Shown here: positions 11,979 through 24,400 of the stretch, piece by piece
Numbering within the stretch: the first letter of the stretch is position 1
Layout of the letters: the number at the start of each line of letters is the position of its first letter
Source: Coprinellus micaceus
Lineage: Eukaryota > Basidiomycota > Agaricomycetes > Agaricales > Psathyrellaceae
Direction: 5' to 3'
Length of the DNA: 64,000 nt
Assembly: GCA_951394405.1 (NCBI GenBank)
Contig: OX596342.1
Span: forward strand, 1,798,001 to 1,862,000
Translations under genes and position numbers: made by a program
The notes under the pieces: generated by a model
Seen by the model: only the letters and a program-made list of their open reading frames with translations
Databases searched by the model: none
Told to the model about the DNA's origin: nothing

Positions 11979-13110
11979 ATGTCTCCAAGTTTCTTACCCC
12001 TGGAAATAATCAGGGAAATTATGGAGACTGCGTATTGTCTGGAGTCCCCTTCGAAAATATCTAGGCTTCACAATCTCCGGGACATCGGCGTCTCGACAAA
12101 GCCGGAGTGGGAGACCCTCGCTGGCATGAGCAGCGCCTCGCGCGCATATCGCGAAATCGCCTTGGAGGTGTGGTTTGGCACCCTCCGCGTGGCTTGTCCC
12201 GAAGAGCTTGAGTATGGGCGCCAAACCTTCCCTAGGATGTCGCACTGGATGCGGTGAGTCGGACATGCTTCTATCGTAGAAGCTCTGACGAGCATATCCT
12301 AGTGTTCTTCATTGTCACTTGGGCCTGCCCAATCTTATCCATCGATTCGACCTTGCGGAACTCCAGACGCTGATCGTCGTCCGCGTCGACAACTCTCTGT
12401 TATACCGTCGCTATGTTGGGCATGTGGACAGCCCTTTTGAACTGTTTCTGAACGTTCCTCCTGGGGTTGTGGAGGTGCATGTCAACACAGCCAGCTCGAT
12501 CGTCTTCCCAGCCCACCCTGCACTTTTCAGCAGCGTACAAACTTTCGCCAACATCCAGACTCTAGGTTGATGACGAAGTTTGCTTGGTGCGACCTCTGCA
12601 ATCTCGACCAAGTTGTGGTCCTCCGAAAGCCCTTTCCTCAGAGTCTGATATACGAGGGCGGGAAGGCGGGTCTCTCGGTAAACTTCGAAGTATTATTTTT
12701 CAAGGACGTGGGCTCAACTCCAGTAGATTCACTTCAGAAGGGCGTTGTCATGCCTCAAGCACCTGGAAACGGTATCGTTTACGACGAACGTCTTTCAAAT
12801 GGCGGGGACGTCACCAAACTCTGGTGTGGTCCTGAGGAACGACGAGAAGTCATGGTCAGGAGAGTGCGAGGACTGCGTTCAGACAGTCCTCTCTGACAAC
12901 GCCTTCCGGTCGCAGTGGGTTGCGTTGAAGACCGGCGAGGTCGAAGAGATGCAAGGCTCTGGGGGGAAGAAGTATCGATTCTACCCAATTCCAAGTCTAA
13001 AGAGAGTCGAGTGGTATTTTGTTGCGGACTCAGATGCCGAGATGGAAGAGAATATCGAAGCAGAAGATGAAGACTCGAGCCCAGCAAGGGATTCGGAAGA
13101 GGGTATATAG
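11979..13110 (+). CDS. F-box-like protein, 325 aa (model uncertain in the middle)
   Basis: Probably a fungal F-box-type protein: the N-terminus (FLPLEIIREIM, residues 5-15) resembles an F-box start. The body has alternating leucine-rich strands, and the C-terminus (about 300-325) is very acidic. Proposed exons 11979-12253, 12303-12474, 12531-12677, 12727-13110; total 978 nt. Introns 1 and 3 are clear (GTGAGT..CTAG and GTAAAC..GTAG). Intron 2 (12475-12530) is less certain: the sequence it removes reads like protein in the frame before it, and only splicing or a frameshift joins frames near 12566. If intron 2 is wrong, the gene is frameshifted. F-box proteins recruit substrates to SCF ubiquitin ligases; the substrate is unknown. 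It is head-to-head with the class-3 lipase. Confidence 0.6.
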
Positions 13111-13571
13111 GTCGGCATACACCTTCTTTTCCCTTATCGCCGAAGAAGGTTTAAGCGCGAAGAAAAGCGTTCTTCCGATATATAGACGTTTCTTCAGCGT
13201 TTTGTCCCTTCTCCTCGCCGACGCCCAGGCCCCACCACTAACCGTTTTTCAAGACGTTATGCACTCACATTTCATCTCGTTCCCTCCGCCAGTTCTGGAA
13301 CGACATTGTTTGCTCCCTGGTACCCTCCCGGACCGTGGCATAAGCACTCACACACGCAAGAAGTTCTCCAAAGGAACCCGTTAGTGCCGAAGTCTACCCG
13401 CAGAACTCTCACCTTCCTTGCTGCTTGGCTATCTTGTCGCCTTAGCCCTTCCTTCAGCGAGCCTCAAATACGACCGCCACGACGCTTGTCAGTTGAAGGC
13501 ATTGCCCAGATCGCCCACCTCGCCAGCACATCCCTCGCAGACGGTGCGCGAATATCTCTGGACGATAGAAT
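13111..13571. other. Intergenic, upstream of lactonase-like gene 1
   Basis: 461 nt between same-strand genes. A chance open frame crosses it; no motif or repeat was recognised. Confidence 0.4.
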
Positions 13572-14864
13572 ATGGTGTCCTGGCGCATTCTCGCGGGCGG
13601 CTACGATGCCTTCATCGCGACCTACATCTTCACGGCGACAGCCAACTCAACCTCACTGGAGCTGTGGGCCAAGTCAGCGACCGGACAGAACCCGACGTGG
13701 CTGACGAGGCATCCAGATAATCATAGTCTCATCTAGTGGGTCTATCAATCATGAGTTCATTTGAGCTACTCCACTGACGAAGCATCTTACCGAAGCACAG
13801 TCAATGAGCAGGGGAATGGCCAAATGCAATCCTATTTGATCAACCCTGTCGGTACGCTGTCAGTAGCCCTCGACACCGCCGCCACCCTTGGGGCGAATCC
13901 CCAGCACATCGCTGCTTTGTCCACTGGAAAGATCATGGTGGTGAACACAAGCACGGGATCTGGTCGCTTGGTCAACACGACCGCCTCGGGAGCCAAGTTC
14001 AATGTGTCTGCTCCTGTGGAGTATGTGACGTTTCCGGCCAATGTCACTCTGAAGGAGGAATCGCATCCGAGCATGATACTTGAGTACAAGAATGAGCTAT
14101 GGATTCCTGACAGTGTTTGTCGTTAATGCCTTTGAGGGAATGCACCATACTAACGGCCGGTGGTTGCGACAGGGAAGAGATTTTATTTGGCGCGTTATCG
14201 AGCAACCGGTCGGACCTAACATTACGGATATCTTCAAGCTCAACATCACAGGCAATATCACCCAACCTGAGGGAAGCGGCCCTCGACAAATCGCTATCTT
14301 CGGTGTGTACTGACCCACGCCTTACGCGAGCGCAACCAGGTCTAATCCCCTTCCTCAGAGGATCGCCTCTACACCATCCAGGAAAAGTCATCAACTCTCA
14401 TGGTTCAAACCATCCCCGAGCTTCCCGAGGATAATTCAACCGTTCTCGCCCGCCTGCCCATCACCCCGGAAGACGCTCCCCGTTACAACGTAGAATGGGC
14501 TGCTGGAGCCCTCGTCATCCCCCCTCGCTCGGAGAAATTTCCAGACTCGTACATCTACGTCTCCAACCGAAACCTCGGAGTCCCAGATTCACGCGGGGAT
14601 ACCATAGCGATCTTCGAGCTTGTGAACAAGGGGACTGAAGACGAGAAGCTTCAGCTGGTAAAGCAGGTGTACACAGGCCTGAATCAGATAAGGGCAGTCT
14701 CGATCGGGCCAGTGGAGGATGGGGGAGACGAATTCCTCCTTGCGAGCGGGCAAACGGGTCAGGCAGGGGTGGTCGTGTTCCAGAGGGTGGACGGTGGGAG
14801 GGATTTGAAGCTTGTCGCCCAGAATCGGGAGATCCCGAATCGTACGAGCTTCGTGTGGCTTTGA
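13572..14864 (+). CDS. Lactonase-type seven-bladed beta-propeller protein, copy 1, 372 aa
   Basis: Resembles the fungal 6-phosphogluconolactonase / carboxy-cis,cis-muconate cyclase superfamily (lactonase, seven-bladed propeller). Members hydrolyse lactones or cycloisomerise muconates from aromatic breakdown. Exons 13572-13735, 13796-14114, 14173-14302, 14359-14864; total 1119 nt. The N-terminus ILAGGYDAFIATYIF is the first propeller strand. Later recognisable elements are EGSGPRQIAIFGED (blade with PRH-like motif, here PRQ), YIYVSNRN, GDTIAIFE and a C-terminal TSFVWL. There is no convincing signal peptide. Splice choices were checked against copy 2 at 15362-16621, which shares intron positions and about half of its residues. 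PRQ replaces the PRH found in copy 2, so an active-site difference is possible. Substrate unknown. Confidence 0.85.
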
Positions 14865-15218
14865 GTACATACCAGCTATAAGGCATGTATGTCCTCTGCG
14901 TCCCAGGTTGTATGATGATGTTTTTTACAATCGCTGACGTGTTCACTGGATGTGCTGATTTCGAACTGTGTAGACTTCACTGTGGTTCTGCAATTCCAAA
15001 AATCCGAAATATGCAGACGACCCTGTATGTAATCCTTCGTGCACCTGGAGATGCTTCGACGTGCGGGCCGATAACCCTCCGGGAAGCTATTCGAAGCAAA
15101 CCCAGCCCATGACCTCCCTCGGCTCCCCCATAGGGAAAGCGGAGCTTTTTCCGACTTGAGCTCCCGCGCTACGCGTCCGTCGCCATCCTCGCTTCGATCT
15201 GGCTTCCGCGCGTTCGAG

Positions 15219-15228
15219 TATAAGTATA
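15219..15228 (+). promoter_or_regulatory. TATA-like box for lactonase-like gene 2
   Basis: TATAAGTATA about 134 nt before the ATG at 15362, inside the 497-nt gap between the tandem copies. No other signal was seen in that gap. Confidence 0.35.
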
Positions 15229-15361
15229 CGCTGGTGGTCATGGCGTCACCTCGGACATCGATCGCTTCCCTTCAACGACAAGCATCGTTCTGACCGAAGC
15301 TAACCCAGTTGGCCAGGTGTAACCACCCCTCTCAAAGCAGCTTCAACGAGCGAGCATCAGA

Positions 15362-16621
15362 ATGGTGTCTTGGAGGATCCTCGCTGGCGGCTACGACGCC
15401 TTCATCGCGACTTACCTCTTTACCGCGGCAGCCAACGGGACCGCTGATCTACGCATTCTGTCGAGGTCACCTACAGGGCGAGATGTATCCTGGATTACAC
15501 CACACCCCTCCAACAAGCAGCTGATCTAGTGAGCTACCCCAGTCACCGGCTGTTGAGAGAATTATGGCTAACCCAAGGCCTCCCACAGTGCGGTCAACGA
15601 ACTGACCCCAACTGGCGCTGTCCAATCATTCAGCGTCAATCCAGACGGGTCCCTCTCACAGGCCCTGGACACGGTCTCTTCGGGCGGTGCGCATCCCGCG
15701 CACGTCGTCGCCCTCCCGAACGGGAAAGTGGTCGTTATGAATTACAGCTCGGGTGACGGGAGGATCATCTCTACCACCAACGGAGGAGCTAAGTTCAACG
15801 TTTCCGGTTCTCTCATCAAATTCGAGGCGCCTATCGGGGGCGTGTCGCACCCGCACCAGACCGTGCAGTACGAGGATAGCCTATATATCCCGGATTTGGT
15901 TCGTGGTATACTGCTTTTGGGAAGCGAACGTAGAGAGTTGATATTGGGTATAGGGCGCCGATAAGATTTGGAGGGTGCAGGTGGGGGACGATGACCGAGT
16001 GACATTTCGGCAAGCCATTTCGCAGCCGAAGGGAAGTGGTCCGAGGCATATCGCTATCTCTGGTAAGCGGAGGCTCCCAGCAAGGATAATTACATCACAT
16101 TGACGATCTTCTCATTAGGGGACCGGCTTTATACCCTACACGAGCTCACATCTACCCTCTCTGTCCAATCCATCCCATCCCTCGACGCTACATCCACGGA
16201 AATCGCCAGCGTATCCATCGCACCTGCCGATGCCCCTTCAGGCGCCAAATGGTCTGCGGGGGAGATCCTCATTCCCAGCGCTACGGACCGTTTCCCCAAG
16301 CAGTATATCTACACCTCCAACCGGAATATAGGATACAACCCGGACCAACGGGGGGATACGATCGCCATCTTTGAGCACGTTAGGAAGGGGACGCCTGAGG
16401 AGAAGTTGGTTCTGGTGAACCAGGTGTTCACGGGCCTCAACCAGATCCGAGGGATGGAATTTGGGCCGACTGAAGGTGGCGGTGATGAGTACCTCATTGC
16501 GAGTGGGGTTCAACCGAAGGGCGGTGTGGTCGTTCTGAGGAGAGCGAATGGTGGAAGGAACCTAGAGGTTGTAGCTAGGAACTATGAGGTTCCCACCAGG
16601 ACCTCTTTCGTGTGGCTTTGA
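15362..16621 (+). CDS. Lactonase-type seven-bladed beta-propeller protein, copy 2, 362 aa
   Basis: Tandem paralog of the gene at 13572-14864. Exons 15362-15528, 15589-15898, 15954-16062, 16119-16621; total 1089 nt. Both genes begin with MVSWRILAGGYDAFIATY and end with RTSFVWL, and introns fall at the same codons. Exon 3 is 21 nt shorter here (109 against 130). The blade motif is GSGPRHIAISGDRLY, with the PRH typical of the family; YIYTSNRN and GDTIAIFE follow. The predicted role is lactone hydrolysis or muconate cyclisation in the cytosol, judged from family only. Neighbouring GMC oxidases and P450s would fit aromatic metabolism, but that link is inference. Confidence 0.86.
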
Positions 16622-18889
16622 AGGCACAGTGCTCCCGTACGTAGTATCTCCTGGCCGCATGTATACCGCGTTTCCTGGAACAGAGACGAGAGTTTCTCGA
16701 TTTTTACCCTCGCACGGGTTGGCTCACATTTTGCAACTGACCACATGTCTACCCCGGTCTTCAAGTGTTGGTACTGAGTACTGAGTCCCCGCACCGCTGC
16801 TAAGAACCGATGATCTAAATATAACTCTGGTTACGACCCACGCCCGCTTCCCTTCATCTTCGTGAATCTGGAGATGTTCTTACGAGCTGGCCCATGGGTC
16901 GCCCTAGGCCGTTCGGCAGGCTGGTTTGCACATGCCTGTAAAGGAACTGCCAACCCTAAGCTATTTCTGTCCCTCCGGCGGGTGTTGGGAGCGCTCAATG
17001 CTTAATAGATAGACCACGAAGGCTCGGAAGGACTCCATGTCCCTTGAACGGCTCCGGTTGAGAGAATTAGTCGGCGCTTATCGTCGCGTTTAAGCGCCCG
17101 CTCATCCCTCCCGCGGGGTCCCCGTTGCTTGAGCGTTTCCACCGCATTAACGACACTACTAAGGGATGAACACGGCATACTGGGCGATCCCGCGACTCAT
17201 TTAACTCTCCACCCTCATTCTCGCTTTGAAACGACGAAATTCGAGGGTGACATGTATCCGCTGAGAAGTCTGCAAAGATTCACCCGAGAATGATCCAACC
17301 CTTCAAACGTTAGCAGTTTCGCATCACGGAGAATCGACAAAGAGAAGTCAGAATCCTGTAGGGCGCGTTTGCAAGGTATAAGGACTGAAAGAACTGCCTC
17401 GGCCCTCACAGAAGGAGCCTGACGTGAGAGCAGCAGACCCCCACGGTGCGGTTTGACTTGGCGCCTGGAGAAAAACGAAAGGCTGCCAAGTCACAAGCTG
17501 CTTCTTTAGTTGGGTCCAGGTCCCTCCGACTACCAGCGACATCGGCCGTTTCCACTAACCCCCACCGCGCCTCCAATTGCCTAATTGCAGCCGTTCACAC
17601 CAAAGGCTATTCGCAACATGATATTGGGATGACGGAGTGCGATCCCGTCGAACCAGAACCTGGTCCCAGATGTTCTAGACGACCTTGAAATCATGCAATG
17701 CCAACATTAGTCCGACAAGACCTGGATCCTGGGTCAAACGACTTCACGAAGAGGGAAGAAGACAGAAGAAGGACACCATGATACGAGGTTCTTGGAGGAA
17801 GAATGGCCAGGTCGGGAATCGAAGAGACGGGCGGGACCATCTCAACAGCTATTTTTAGCACATACTTTTTCCGAGATCTGAAAATGGGAATTCGATTCGG
17901 GTGCTGTCACGGCATGCTCCGCAGGTCCAGAACATGGAGTACGCTGAAGTATGCCGCGGAAACCAGCATTCTGACACGGTTTTCGCTGGTTCCGTGTGCT
18001 ATGGGGCCACCAAGTAGCTCGGGTTCCCCTCTGCGGTGGCGTGGAACGGAAGACGGAAGCGGGGCGGCCGCTTGACGTGATCTTAGCGAGCGCCCGAGAA
18101 TGCGGGGTTCAATGAGGACCATTCGGAGCTCCTTTCCATACTTATTATTTGGGGTGATGTGGCTTTCTTGACATTATCCCAGATGTGAGAGGGCCGAGGC
18201 GTTCAAGGAGGCTACCTTTTTCCTACAACGTTTCGCTGGATTGCGAGATTCGGGAATGGCATGGTCTAAAAGAGGATTATCTCTCAAAATATAGGGGAAA
18301 CCAGGAGAAGAACGGAGCTTACCCCGCGTTTGCTAACCGAGTCGCCATGTGGTAGTTCACCTGCAAAATAGTCCAGCCGAAGCTCGCATTGAACCCCATC
18401 GGATGTGCTGACTCTTGCTGCCGCTTCGGTGGCCGAAGGAAAGGGCTGGAAAGGGGCGCTCAATGCCGATGCGCAATGCCGTATGCCAAGCGAGGTTGCT
18501 GGAAAGCGAGCCTATCGTGCAGCGCGTATTTCTTCGATCCTGAGCGAGTTTCCTCAGAGATACGATGCTCTCTTAACCTACGGGTCCAAGCCAAAGCGAC
18601 ATGGCTCCAAAAATTTGGTCTCATGATGAATCCCAAGCTCGTAAAAGCTTCCACACATGCGGGATTTCAAGCCAAGGATGCAGATTGTGCGCTGGGAAGC
18701 AGCCGGAAGTCAGAAAGGCCAAGAGAAGCCGGGCTGGTATAAATACCTGGTGCCGCGCGTTGGGTGATTTTCCGGCCCATAGTTATTCCCCTCATCCGAC
18801 AGCACCTGCCGTTGGGTTTAACTTGACTCCCCCATCGCCTAGCCCTCTGCCGTCCTCTCGCAACTTCCTTACCCCGACGCATCTCTGCC
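16622..18889. other. Gene-poor stretch
   Basis: About 2.3 kb with only short unconnected open frames. I looked for spliceable exons, a transposon ORF, terminal repeats and a tRNA and saw none I can support. The last 150 nt are the promoter of the acetate-transporter homolog. Confidence 0.5.
18738..18745 (+). promoter_or_regulatory. TATA-like box for acetate transporter homolog
   Basis: TATAAATA 152 nt upstream of the ATG at 18890. It implies a 5' UTR of roughly 120 nt. The call is inference from sequence only. Confidence 0.4.
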
Positions 18890-19970
18890 ATGTCTCGTAA
18901 CGGCACCTCACTGGACAATCTGGAGAAGGGGGCTGTCGTTCATGCGACGAGTCCTCAGGAAGCCGTAGGCAGGGCTACTGCCCCAAGGGCCACGACGATC
19001 TCGAATCCTGGAACCCTGTACGTCTAGATCTATCTCATTCAGATTCCCGAACTCACGCACCTTGCTCCGTTTCCTCGTGTGTAGCGGTCTCTTCTCCTTC
19101 GCCTCGACGACTTTGATCTTGTCGTTATACAATGCTCGGGCCCGCGACATCCATCATCCCAATGTGGTGCTCGGCATGGCCATCTTCTGTGGAGGTATCG
19201 CTCAGCTTCTCGCTGGTATGTGGGAATTCCCTCGGGGAAATACCTTCGCTAGCACCGGTGAGCATTTTTTCTTCTCCAAACCCACCTTTCTCTCTCCATT
19301 ACAAAGGCGTGTTGATATGACATGGAGGTTTTGTAAAAGCCTCGACGTCATCATAATTAACCTTTCTGTTCCTGGCGCTTGGTCAATTGATCTCGCGCCT
19401 TGGCGCTTCACCCATCGCTTGGCGTAGGCACCAATCGCTGACCCCGAACTGCCCTTTTCTGCAGCGTTCACATCCTACGGCGCATTCTGGCTCTCGTGGG
19501 CTGTGATCCAGATCCCGTGGTTCGGAGTGAGGGCTGCTTTCGACACTGCTGAGGAATTCACTTCTGCTGTTGGAATCTACCTCATCACTTGGTTCTTGGT
19601 GACCACCTTCTTACTGTAAGTGTAGTCCAGCGGCGATTGAGTGGGCTATGGCTGACCCTCGCTACTTTGTTCCACAGAATTGCCGCACTCAGGAAGAGCA
19701 TCGCGTTTATTGCGCTCTTCGGATTCCTCGCTGTCACCTTCCTGTTACTCGCCATCGGAGACTTCTACCAAGCCCTCAAGTACGTACTACACTCTATCCG
19801 TGGTCGAACCCTGTACTGACCATTTCCGCAGTGTCACCAGGGCTGGCGGAGGCTTGGGTGTCGTCACGGCCTTCATCGCTTACTACATTGGTCTGAGCGA
19901 GCTGCTCGCTGCTGAAGAACAGGCCATCTTCCACCTCCCCCTCGGCGTCTTCCCCAAGCGGATCCAATGA
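18890..19970 (+). CDS. GPR1/FUN34/YaaH (AceTr) family acetate transporter homolog, 230 aa
   Basis: A six-helix plasma-membrane protein of the acetate/ammonium exporter family (Ady2, Gpr1, SatP). Exons 18890-19017, 19085-19257, 19465-19615, 19678-19779, 19832-19970; total 693 nt. A 38-residue cytosolic N-tail is followed by the family signature region NPGTLGLFSFASTTLILS (from residue 39), which corresponds to the NPxPLGL..F..T motif of family members. More helices follow: GMAIFCGGIAQLLAGMWEF, AFWLSWAVIQIP, YLITWFLVTTFLL, and FIALFGFLAVTFLLLAIGDFY. The C-terminus is PLGVFPKRIQ. Here NPGT replaces NPxP, a conservative deviation. Intron 2 is 207 nt, about four times the local norm. It likely moves acetate or another short carboxylate; direction unknown. 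Confidence 0.9.
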
Positions 19971-22211
19971 TCCTCTGGCTTTCCACACCGATACGCTTTG
20001 TACAAGTAGCTGACGCTCTGGGGATTCGATGATACCCTGACTGGCGTTGTTACCATGGTCCCTCTTGGGCTAGCGCATCTGTCTTTATGTATATCTTAAT
20101 GTGCGTGTTCTTGATTACCAAAAATACCCTATCCCTCATCTGGGTCTCCGAGTGCTTTGTAACGCATATTAAATCATGCTGTATGTACCATAAACGTTGT
20201 AGTGATTTCCTCATTTTTCGTTCCATCCTCTCTGAGCGACAATCGACGACGTTACTCGCGATGCTTCTGGCCGGCAATCCTGCCCTATGGGCGCAATGAC
20301 TCGGACGCGTTGTATTTGCCCCACACTTTAGTAAGCCTCGGGTGTTGCCCAACCGAAAATAACAGCCGATTATCTGGGGTAGGCAGCCGAGGCCTCCGCT
20401 GACCTCCACTGTGTTCCTCAAGGTTTCTCACTCTGAATGCAAAAGTGGATATTCAGAAGGCTTGGAATGCTCACCGGCCCCGCATTTCAAGGCATTTCAT
20501 CGGTTCTATTCGGGGAAGCGGGGCTTGTGGGGGGAGGTCTCAGCCAAGGATATCCGCGAGCTGTAATACGGTACCAAAACAAAACCGTTACCTAGCGGCG
20601 CCCGATAGGCGCCCATCACCGGGTACTATGATGGCCGGACCGGTGGTCGCGTCCGAGTCCATCATGATCGAGTCTTCCGGAGAACGTTTGCCCTCGACGC
20701 CCATTAGCCTTATCCTCGCTTTCGTTCAAGACGGTAACTCCTCCCACTGGTTCCGACCTCATTGGAGACCAAACAATACGCGAAACGCCGTGGGGATGGG
20801 GAGACCTGCTGGGCTGACATATTACAGATGTTCACGTTCGGGTGGGTATGTACTCGGCGTTGGAACTGGCCAATCCTTATACATTGGTCCGCCGCGGCGA
20901 AGTTGGATGCCCAATCTTTAAGTTTGTATCTGGGAACCGATGTTGATGGACGCCACATAGAATGGGACTGCGGTGAGCTGGTGCTTTCCTTCTGCGTTTC
21001 ATCTTTGTAGACTCGGATGACATCTGCGTGGCTCCTTTGGCTGGGCTCACTCACCATCGGCCAGGCTGGCTCGGGCTGGACCAGTAGGCTCCTTTCGATG
21101 GGGCTAGTCCCGCCGACAACGGCTGACTTGCCCACCCTTCTTCAGACCCTTCCCTGTTTTGTTCTGTCCACTTCATCATGGACCACCACACATCCCTTGG
21201 CGAAGGAATCGGTACGTTGTGACGCCGATGCAACACGACCCGCGGAGGTCCGCGAGGGAGGAGGTCCAGACCGCCCAGCCAGCTGACCTCCGCGTCAATT
21301 CCGAGTAACTTTCGCCCACCCCCAGTTCAATTCACTTCAACACTGACGAATTGCCGCTCCACTCGTCTAGCAACCTATTATCCGCTGGTCCCCATTCCTC
21401 CCCACATCCCTCCATCTGACTCGTGGTCGTGATGCAGCTCAGGAGCAATTAACCGCGAGCAGTGATGCTCCGTTCGTGTCTTGAAATCTGACTATCCAGT
21501 CCAACTATGAAGGCCCCTCGAGTACCTCTATATAGCCTGAGTCGTCTCTGATCCAACTGGAGGAGACCAATCATCCTGTCTTAGAAGAGGCGCGCTCAGG
21601 TGTATTCCAAGCCGTGGTTCATCGTCACTGGATTCATTGCGTTGCGTCGGGCTAACTGCATTGCGCTTTTGCGAGGGCGCACGCCTACGCCCTTGCTGGA
21701 TGGGTAGCAACTTCTAGGAAGAGTTGAGCTCGATTTGGCGTGCGCCGTCCGTCGTCCTGATGACATATGAGTTGATCATAGCCACTGCAACCTATCTCCC
21801 AGGCGCACATGCCACCAAGGCGTTTAACTCACGAACTACAGGCCGGGAGGCTTGATAAAACTAAGCCCAACCTAAGTCGGAGCCGTGCACCGCGCGTGTA
21901 ACCATTGGGGGCCATATCTCGACTATCCGAATTCAAGCGCCCGAAGCGCGCTGTGCAAGAGAGCGCCGTCACTTCGAGGGTGATGGCCTTTTGATTAGGG
22001 GCTCATGGGAACCCACATTGTTGGCATACCTTTGGTAGCAGAGCCGCTCAAAGGCAGGTATTCTCTCACTCCAACAGCGCACCTCAAGGAATATCAGCTT
22101 CTTCCGATACATCATGGCGGGGCCTTTCGCTCATGCAACCAACCGATGCCATAGAATTTCAGATGGGGGACCCACGCATGTAACTCTTCTTCGGCTCCCA
22201 CCACGTCCAAT
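19971..22211. other. Gene-poor st​retch between acetate transporter and P450-2
   Basis: About 2.2 kb. The longest open frame (20445-20921, +) has no recognisable motif, atypical composition and no splice partners. No mobile element or RNA gene was seen. Confidence 0.5.
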
Positions 22212-24334
22212 ATGTCCAGTGAAGCGCGCCAATGTCTCCTGGTAGTAGGAGCACTTGCTGTACTGATAGTTGCCAAACGAAGCATCGACCGAAGGCGACG
22301 AAACCCTCGCGGCTTACCCCTCCCCCCTGGTCCCAAAGGGAGGCCAATAGTCGGCAACGCAGCACAAATTCCAAAGATACGCCCCTGGGAGGGGTACCAT
22401 GCACTGTGCCAGGAATACGGTGGGTACCGTCGAGTAGCTCAGGATGCAGTCTCAGACTGACGCTGAAGATGTCGGCGCCGTCAACAAGGGGACATTATAT
22501 ACTTGAACGCGATGGGACAAGGCATACTCGTTCTCGACTCCCGGAGACGGGCGGTGGACCTGTTGGAGAACCGCTCAACCATATACTCTGACCGACCAAA
22601 GCTGGCTGCAACAGATTTGTAGGGCTGCTTTCTACTTCCATCGATACCGTCGAAGCTTTGCTCAAAAACTCCAGGGCCGATATGAACTGGTCCTTCGGCC
22701 TGATGCCATACGGGCCCGAATGGAGACGTTATCGTCGTACTTTCCATGACTTCTTCAGGCGCGCCGATCTGGGGCAGCTCCATCCTATCATGTACGAGGA
22801 GCGAGACAAATTCCTCCATTCACTGGAGGAGAACCCTGCAGACTTCTTCGAAAACCTCGCTCTGTAAGCCACTCTTAGATTGCTACTCCAAAATCGTTAA
22901 CCTACTGGATTGCAGGCATTTTGGAATAATCATTATGCGAGCTGCCTATGGCTTCGACGATATTGAGAGGAACAAGGGTATGATCCAGACCACGGTGACA
23001 CTGCTCGCTGAGATGGGCGAGGCGCGGAAACCAGGACGGTACCTTGTTAATGTGTTCCCAATCTTGAAGTATGTCCCAGGGTGGCTCCCTGGCGCAGGAT
23101 TCCAGAAGCACTTCAAGTTCCTAGCCGCCAAGAGCATGCAAGTATTACACCAGCCGTTTGAGGAGGCGAAAGCGCTGCTGGTATGCCTATGTCGACATTG
23201 TCGAGTTTCCTGCTGTCGAGTGCTGATGGCTCTCCTGGAATAGGGCGCAAATCGGAGAAGTGTCCACCCCAGTTTAGCGGCATCCCTCTGCGATCGAATG
23301 TTCGAAGAAAGTGACCCCGCCCACCGTGCTGAGCTCGAAACCATGGCTAAAGGTGTGACGGGAATCGCTTTCATGGGTACGTCCCCGGGGTTTTTTTTTT
23401 GTATCCAATCTAGCTGCGCCCTAATGTCAATCTGCACTTAGCGGGGGCTGACACGGTGAGCTCTTCGAAGCATCCTGAAGCCGAACAGTGAACTTATAGT
23501 CGTATATTGCGCCATAGACGGTCGCTGTCGCTCAAGCCCTGTTTTTAGCGCTGGCCAATCACCCCACGGTGCAAAGAAAGGCACAAGAAGAACTTGACGC
23601 CGTCGTAGGTAGGGATCGACTACCTTTAATCAGCGACCGTCCCGCGCTCCCCTTCGTCCATGCGGTGGTGAAAGAAGTCGGTCGCTGGTACAGCTCTTCA
23701 CCAATTGGTACGCGCACTTGTTATCTCTCCTCCATGCTCCACTTATCGGTCGTATTCTCGAGGCCTTGCCCGCGCCACGGCTGAAGATGACGAATACGAT
23801 GGGTACTTCATTCCGAAGGGGACGCTTGTCCTGACTAACCAATGGTGTGGCACGTACCTTCTGCGTTCAACTCTACCTAACTGGCAACTGGGGCACCTCT
23901 TAGGGCTATCATGCATGACCCTGAGACGTTTGAAAGCCCGTTCGACTTCATCCCTGAGCGGTATTTAAATGATGGAAATATTGACCCCTCCATTCCGGAC
24001 CCGGAGTATGGTAGCTTCGGATTTGGACGCCGGTACGCCTATAAGTCTGTATCCCAACCTCAAGCTCCCTTGCTAAGCACTTTCATTGCAGGATATGCCC
24101 AGGGTTGCACTTCAGCAACGATGCTTTGTTCTCCCTCGCTGCAAGTGTACTCGCTCGATTCACCATCGAAGCACCCAAGGACGAGCTTGGACACTCTGTT
24201 CAACTCGAGCTCGACCTGATGAGCACGAACGTAGCGTCAGTACATGCTGGTTGGAACAAAAGAGCAAAGGACTTACGCCTGTACTTGCCAGCAAACCCTT
24301 CCCATTCGAATGCATCATCACTCCTAGGGCTTGA
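22212..24334 (+). CDS. Cytochrome P450 monooxygenase 2, 508 aa
   Basis: Paralog of P450-1. Exons 22212-22419, 22489-22618, 22675-22863, 22916-23180, 23244-23376, 23442-23455, 23518-23707, 23763-23844, 23904-24032, 24092-24235, 24292-24334; total 1527 nt. All internal exon lengths equal those of P450-1 except exon 5 (133 against 127). It has an N-terminal membrane helix, the LPLPPGPKG hinge, I-helix AGADT (309-313) on the 14-nt exon 6, K-helix ExxR within VKEVGRW, PERYL, and the heme loop FGFGRRICPG with Cys449. The residue after CPG is Leu, where the other two copies have Arg. The second intron (22619-22674) begins GTAGGG, a weak but canonical donor. It is a predicted ER-bound monooxygenase; substrate unknown. 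The TM-protein duplication begins directly downstream. Confidence 0.9.
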
Positions 24335-24400
24335 TGATTTGGTTTCCGGCTCTCATTTTGACCCAGCTTGTCCCATCGTCTTTGTTTGGCTAGTGCTTGT

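Noticed and set aside
12708..12726. Apparent 19-nt intron in the F-box-like gene
   Set aside because: A normal 49-nt intron with donor GTAAAC at 12678 and the same acceptor keeps frame, so no tiny intron is needed.
20445..20921. 158-codon open frame in the gene-poor stretch
   Set aside because: Arg/Pro/Ser-biased, no motif, no splice partners; typical chance frame.
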